From Betaproteobacteria bacterium (GTDB taxonomy: Bacteria > Pseudomonadota > Gammaproteobacteria > Burkholderiales > Burkholderiaceae_C): a stretch of 9,371 nucleotides of DNA. Positions within the stretch are counted from its first letter, which is position 1; every line of letters begins with the position of its first letter. A program made the translations under genes and the position numbers. Below are positions 6,415 to 9,371 of this stretch, in pieces. Location of the stretch: contig RFNL01000425.1 of NCBI GenBank assembly GCA_009927195.1, positions 1 through 9,371 on the forward strand, in the 5' to 3' direction. Under the pieces are notes generated by a model. The model was not told where the DNA came from. It saw nothing but the letters and a program-made list of their open reading frames with translations, and searched no databases.

Positions 6415-8114
6415 TGGCCATGGACAAACATCCCCAACCCATCAAAATCGCCATTCTCGCCATGGGCGGCGAAGGCGGTGGTGTGCTGGCTGATTGGATC
6501 GTTGACCTCGGTGAGCACGCTGGCCATTGGGCACAAACCACATCGGTGCCGGGTGTGGCCCAGCGCACCGGTGCCACCATTTATTACGTGGAGTTGTTTC
6601 CCAAGCCCGAAGCCGGCGCTGCTGGCCCTGTGCCGGTGCTTGCCTTGATGCCCTTGCCGGGTGATGTGGACATTGTGCTGGCCTCTGAATTGATGGAGGC
6701 GGGTCGGGCCGTGCAGCGTGGGTTGGTCACCGCCGACAGAACCACCCTCATCGCGTCCAGCCATCGGGTGTATTCCATCCATGAAAAATCGGCCATGGGC
6801 GATGGCCGGGTGGATGCGCATCAATTGCGGGCCCATGCCGAAAATGCCGCCCAGCGTTGGGTGTGCTTTGACATGGCCGCATTGGCCGAGCGCGAAGGCA
6901 GTGTCATCAGTGCGGTGCTGTTTGGTGCCTTGGCAGGTGTGGGGGTGTTGCCTTTTTCGCGCGCCCAGTTTGAGGCCACGATTGAGCGCGCGGGTTTGGG
7001 TGTGCAAAGCAGTTTGCGCGCTTTTGCGCAAGGTTTTGCCATGTCCCAAAACCCAGGGCCCATCACACCCGCTGCTCCACCACCGCCCGCCGCCACCAAG
7101 CCAACACCTCAAAATGCAGTGCTGCGTGATTGTGTCGATCAGGTGTGGGACATGCTGGATGCGCCCGCCCGCGATTTGGCCATCGAGGGTGTGCGCCGCA
7201 TGGCCGATTACCAAGACCCGGCGTACGCGCGCTTATACGTGGACCGGCTGCACAGCGTGCATCAGGTGTTGCCGCAGGACCCGCAGCAAGTGATGGCCGC
7301 ATTGGCGCGCCATTTGGCGCTGTGGATGTCGTATGAAGACACGGTGCGGGTGGCAGACCTCAAAACCCGGGGCAGCCGCTTTCAACGGGTGCGCAGCGAG
7401 GTGGGGGCCCAAGACGTGCAACTGCTGCGCATCAATGAATACATGCACCCGCGTTTTCAAGAAGTGTGTGAAACCCTGCCCGCGGCTGTGGGCCGCTGGC
7501 TGATGGCCTCGCCCACTTGGCGCGCATGGGGCGAGCGGCTGTTCAGCCGGGGCCGGGTGGTGCAAACCAATGCCCTGGGTGGCTTTTTATTGCTGTACAT
7601 GGTCTCTGCCCTCAAGCCCTGGCGGCGCCTTAGCTTGCGCTATCAACTAGAAAACCAGCGCATTGAGGCTTGGCTGGCATTGGTGCGGCAATGGGCAGCC
7701 AGCCATCCTGCGCTGGCCCTGGAAATTGTCTTGTGCCAGCGCTTGGTCAAAGGCTATGGTGACACCCACGCCCGGGGCCATCACCACCACGACCAGTTAT
7801 TGGCGCTGGTGACCCAGCACGGCGCGCGCGTGAGTGCCGACCAATTGCGTGCCTTGCGGATGCGGCCTTGGCCGATGACCAAGGCAATGCCTTTCGCAGC
7901 ACCTTGGCTGCGCAAGCTTGGACTTGAACCTGGCGGGAGAGCATCACATGTCCATCCACAATGCGCCCACCGACATGCGCCACTGGGTGCGCGAGCGCGA
8001 GGTACACCGCGACATCTTCACCCACCCGGATGTGTTTGCGCTGGAAATGCAAACCGTTTTCACGCACACCTGGGTGTATGTGGGCCATGCCAGCCAAATA
8101 CCCCAAGCCGGTGA
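6414..8114 (+). CDS. Indolepyruvate oxidoreductase-like beta subunit (gamma domain plus C-terminal extension), apparent 3' frameshift
   Basis: Partner subunit of the preceding enzyme. The first 205 residues or so form the pyruvate:ferredoxin-oxidoreductase gamma-type domain: GGEGGGVLADWI at 18-29 and TSVPGVAQRTGATIYYVE, the motif that contacts the thiamine subunit. A Pro/Ala-rich linker (about 216-235) leads to a C-terminal extension of about 270 residues, which I believe is the DUF6537-type domain common in proteobacterial members. The start at 6414 overlaps the upstream stop (TGATG); ATG 6420 is an alternative. As sequenced the frame runs to 8114 (566 residues) and overlaps the next gene by 167 bases, stop included. 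From residue 483 onward it becomes Arg/Pro/His-rich and non-family-like. One added base near 7857-7859 would give a 504-residue protein ending at 7927 (TGA 7925-7927), before the next ribosome binding site. The gene is probably frameshifted, or the read has an error. Confidence 0.82.
   Translation: MAMDKHPQPIKIAILAMGGEGGGVLADWIVDLGEHAGHWAQTTSVPGVAQRTGATIYYVELFPKPEAGAAGPVPVLALMPLPGDVDIVLASELMEAGRAVQRGLVTADRTTLIASSHRVYSIHEKSAMGDGRVDAHQLRAHAENAAQRWVCFDMAALAEREGSVISAVLFGALAGVGVLPFSRAQFEATIERAGLGVQSSLRAFAQGFAMSQNPGPITPAAPPPPAATKPTPQNAVLRDCVDQVWDMLDAPARDLAIEGVRRMADYQDPAYARLYVDRLHSVHQVLPQDPQQVMAALARHLALWMSYEDTVRVADLKTRGSRFQRVRSEVGAQDVQLLRINEYMHPRFQEVCETLPAAVGRWLMASPTWRAWGERLFSRGRVVQTNALGGFLLLYMVSALKPWRRLSLRYQLENQRIEAWLALVRQWAASHPALALEIVLCQRLVKGYGDTHARGHHHHDQLLALVTQHGARVSADQLRALRMRPWPMTKAMPFAAPWLRKLGLEPGGRASHVHPQCAHRHAPLGARARGTPRHLHPPGCVCAGNANRFHAHLGVCGPCQPNTPSR
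7935..7940 (+). promoter_or_regulatory. Ribosome binding site of dioxygenase alpha copy 2
   Basis: GGGAGA lies 7 bases before the ATG at 7948. It supports that start, and it falls in the 20-base gap left if the upstream gene really ends at 7927. Confidence 0.6.
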
Positions 8115-9270
8115 CTACCACACCACCACGGTGGGCGATCAACCCGTTGTGATGGTGCGCCAAGCCGATGGTGGCATTGCGGTATTGCACAACCGCTGCG
8201 CCCACAAGGGTGTGAAGATCGCGGGCCGAGAGCACGGCAATACCGGTAAATTTTTCCGCTGCCCCTATCACGCTTGGACCTTCAAACTCGATGGTGCCTT
8301 GCTGGGTATCCCACTCAACAGCGGTTATGCCCAAAATGGGTTTGAAGGTACCGAGGCAGCGCAAGGCATGGCCCGCGTGGGGGCGGTCCAGGTTTATCGC
8401 GATTTTGTGTTTTGCCGCTTGGCCGCCCAGGGCGAGTCGTTTGCGGACTTCTTTGGCGAATCCCTCTCCACCCTGGACAACATGGTGGAACGCTCGCCTG
8501 AAGGCAAACTGGAAGTGGCGGGCGGGGTGCTGCGCTACATGCATCGCTGCAACTGGAAGATGTTGGTCGATAACCAAACCGACACCTGCCACCCGATGGT
8601 GGCCCACGAGTCATCGGCTGGCACGGCCGTCAAAGTGTGGAAGGCTGCGCCCGAGGGCACGCCAAAACCCATGGCGGTGGAATTGTTTGCCCCGTTTGTC
8701 AGCCCCTATGAATTTTTTGAAGGCATGGGCATTCGCTCGTGGCCCCATGGCCATGGACACACTGGCACCGCAGACTCCATCCATGCCGCCTATTCGCCCG
8801 TTCCGGGTTACTGGGACCAGATGAAGGCCGCCTATGGCGAATCAAGGGCGCAAAAAATCCTGGGTGAGGTGCGGCACAACACGATTTATTTCCCCAACAT
8901 CATGGTCAAGGGTCCGATCCAAACCCTGCGCGTTTTCAAGCCCTTGGCGGCAGACCGCACCTTGGTCGAGTCGTGGACCTTTCGTTTGGTGGGTGCGCCC
9001 GACTTGTTGTTGGAGCGCACCTTGATGTACAACCGCTTGATCAATGCACCCACCTCGGTGGTGGGGCATGATGATCTGGAGGTGTATGAACGCTCCCAAC
9101 AAGCCTTGCTCTCCAGGGGCCGCGATTGGGTCAACATCGGGCGCTTGTACGACCCGGCTGAAGCCGCGACACCAACCCAGGTGGTCAATGGCACCAGCGA
9201 ATTGCAAATGCGCAACCAATACCGCACCTGGGCGCGCTACATGGCCATGGGCCCAGAGGTCAAGCCATGA
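7948..9270 (+). CDS. Rieske ring-hydroxylating dioxygenase, alpha (large) subunit, copy 2
   Basis: Second catalytic Rieske oxygenase subunit in the cluster, 440 residues, clearly paralogous to the one at 2379. Rieske ligands are C84-x-H86 and C105-x2-H108 (NRCAHKG, RCPYHAW), with the same 18-residue spacing as copy 1. The non-heme iron site lies in NWKMLVDNQTDTCHPMVAH: D212 is the probable bridge, H215 and H220 the ligands, and an aspartate of GHDD (D375/D376) the likely third ligand. Compared with copy 1 the stretch after NWKM changes from YLENINDAV to LVDNQTDTC, which suggests a different substrate pocket. By contrast, DNMVERSPEG and LEVAGGVLR are identical in both. The start at 7948 has GGGAGA 7 bases upstream. 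The beta gene follows with an ATGA overlap. A full set of ligands indicates an active enzyme; the substrate is unknown, with anthranilate or an indolic acid as plausible guesses. Confidence 0.93.
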   Translation: MSIHNAPTDMRHWVREREVHRDIFTHPDVFALEMQTVFTHTWVYVGHASQIPQAGDYHTTTVGDQPVVMVRQADGGIAVLHNRCAHKGVKIAGREHGNTGKFFRCPYHAWTFKLDGALLGIPLNSGYAQNGFEGTEAAQGMARVGAVQVYRDFVFCRLAAQGESFADFFGESLSTLDNMVERSPEGKLEVAGGVLRYMHRCNWKMLVDNQTDTCHPMVAHESSAGTAVKVWKAAPEGTPKPMAVELFAPFVSPYEFFEGMGIRSWPHGHGHTGTADSIHAAYSPVPGYWDQMKAAYGESRAQKILGEVRHNTIYFPNIMVKGPIQTLRVFKPLAADRTLVESWTFRLVGAPDLLLERTLMYNRLINAPTSVVGHDDLEVYERSQQALLSRGRDWVNIGRLYDPAEAATPTQVVNGTSELQMRNQYRTWARYMAMGPEVKP

Positions 9271-9371
9271 GCCCCACCCCTACCCAAGCCCTGATCGATC
9301 TGGTGTACCAAGAGGTGCGCTGCATCGACGAGCAGCGCTGGGACGATTGGCTGGCCTTATACACCGAGGAC
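9267..9371 (+). CDS. Ring-hydroxylating dioxygenase, beta (small) subunit, copy 2 (3'-truncated by window edge)
   Basis: First 35 codons of what should be the small subunit partner of alpha copy 2; the frame is still open at the window end. The ATG at 9267 overlaps the alpha TGA as ATGA, the same arrangement as the first pair. The visible N-terminus has a helix ending in VRCIDEQRWDDWLALYTED, which matches the beta-family pattern (E/D)-x-R-(Y/W)-x-x-W-L-x-L-(Y/F) and aligns with GRYQEWLDLYAADG of beta copy 1. A full-length product of about 160 residues is expected. The rest of the gene and anything after it (ferredoxin, reductase) lie outside the window. Confidence 0.82.
   Translation, partial: MSPTPTQALIDLVYQEVRCIDEQRWDDWLALYTED

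Noticed and set aside
6291..7214. Minus-strand open frame of 307 codons opposite the oxidoreductase beta subunit.
   Set aside because: The composition is His/Gly/Gln-rich with no recognisable domain, and the plus-strand gamma-domain gene accounts for the region.
7850..7865. Programmed -1 ribosomal frameshift as an explanation for the two-frame end of the beta subunit.
   Set aside because: There is no X-XXY-YYZ slippery heptamer and no evident downstream pseudoknot. A lost base explains the pattern more simply.
1..9371. Looked for CRISPR repeats, tRNA genes, insertion-sequence ends and phage or defence genes.
   Set aside because: None was seen. The window is almost entirely catabolic and transport coding sequence on one strand, and the only long repeats are the homologous stretches of the two dioxygenase alpha genes.

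Overview
The window holds one uninterrupted plus-strand gene cluster. Coding density is close to total, and the largest real gap between genes is 50 bases. GC content is fairly high, leucine is often encoded by TTG, and the protein families point to a betaproteobacterium of the Burkholderiales. A Comamonadaceae (Limnohabitans/Rhodoferax/Variovorax-like) origin is my best guess, based on style rather than any marker gene.

Layout. Positions 1-2379 encode a tripartite TRAP transporter in the order periplasmic binding protein (5'-truncated), small permease, large permease. A Rieske ring-hydroxylating oxygenase alpha/beta pair follows (2379-4198), and the alpha start overlaps the permease stop. 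After a 50-base gap with a good ribosome binding site come two subunits of an indolepyruvate:ferredoxin-oxidoreductase-like enzyme (4249 to about 7927). The large one carries thiamine diphosphate and iron-sulfur motifs, and the smaller one is a gamma-domain protein with a long C-terminal extension. A second, paralogous Rieske alpha (7948-9270) and the first 35 codons of its beta partner (9267 to the window edge) close the window. Overlapping or closely spaced stops and starts (TGATG, ATGA) suggest one operon that continues on both sides.

Working together. The TRAP system probably imports an organic acid, likely aromatic or indolic. Two oxygenases of different specificity and a CoA-dependent 2-oxoacid oxidoreductase would then degrade it. 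A concrete but unproven model is an indole-3-acetate or related route through an aryl-2-oxoacid such as isatinate, ending at anthranilate/anthraniloyl-CoA and catechol. Ferredoxin, reductase, CoA ligase and regulator genes are not in view.

The clearest sequence anomaly is at about 7857-7860. The smaller oxidoreductase subunit appears to have lost one base 22 codons before its natural stop. As sequenced it runs 167 bases (stop included) into the next gene, with a tail of shadow-frame composition. One extra base there restores a plausible C-terminus ending at 7927, just ahead of the ribosome binding site of the next gene.
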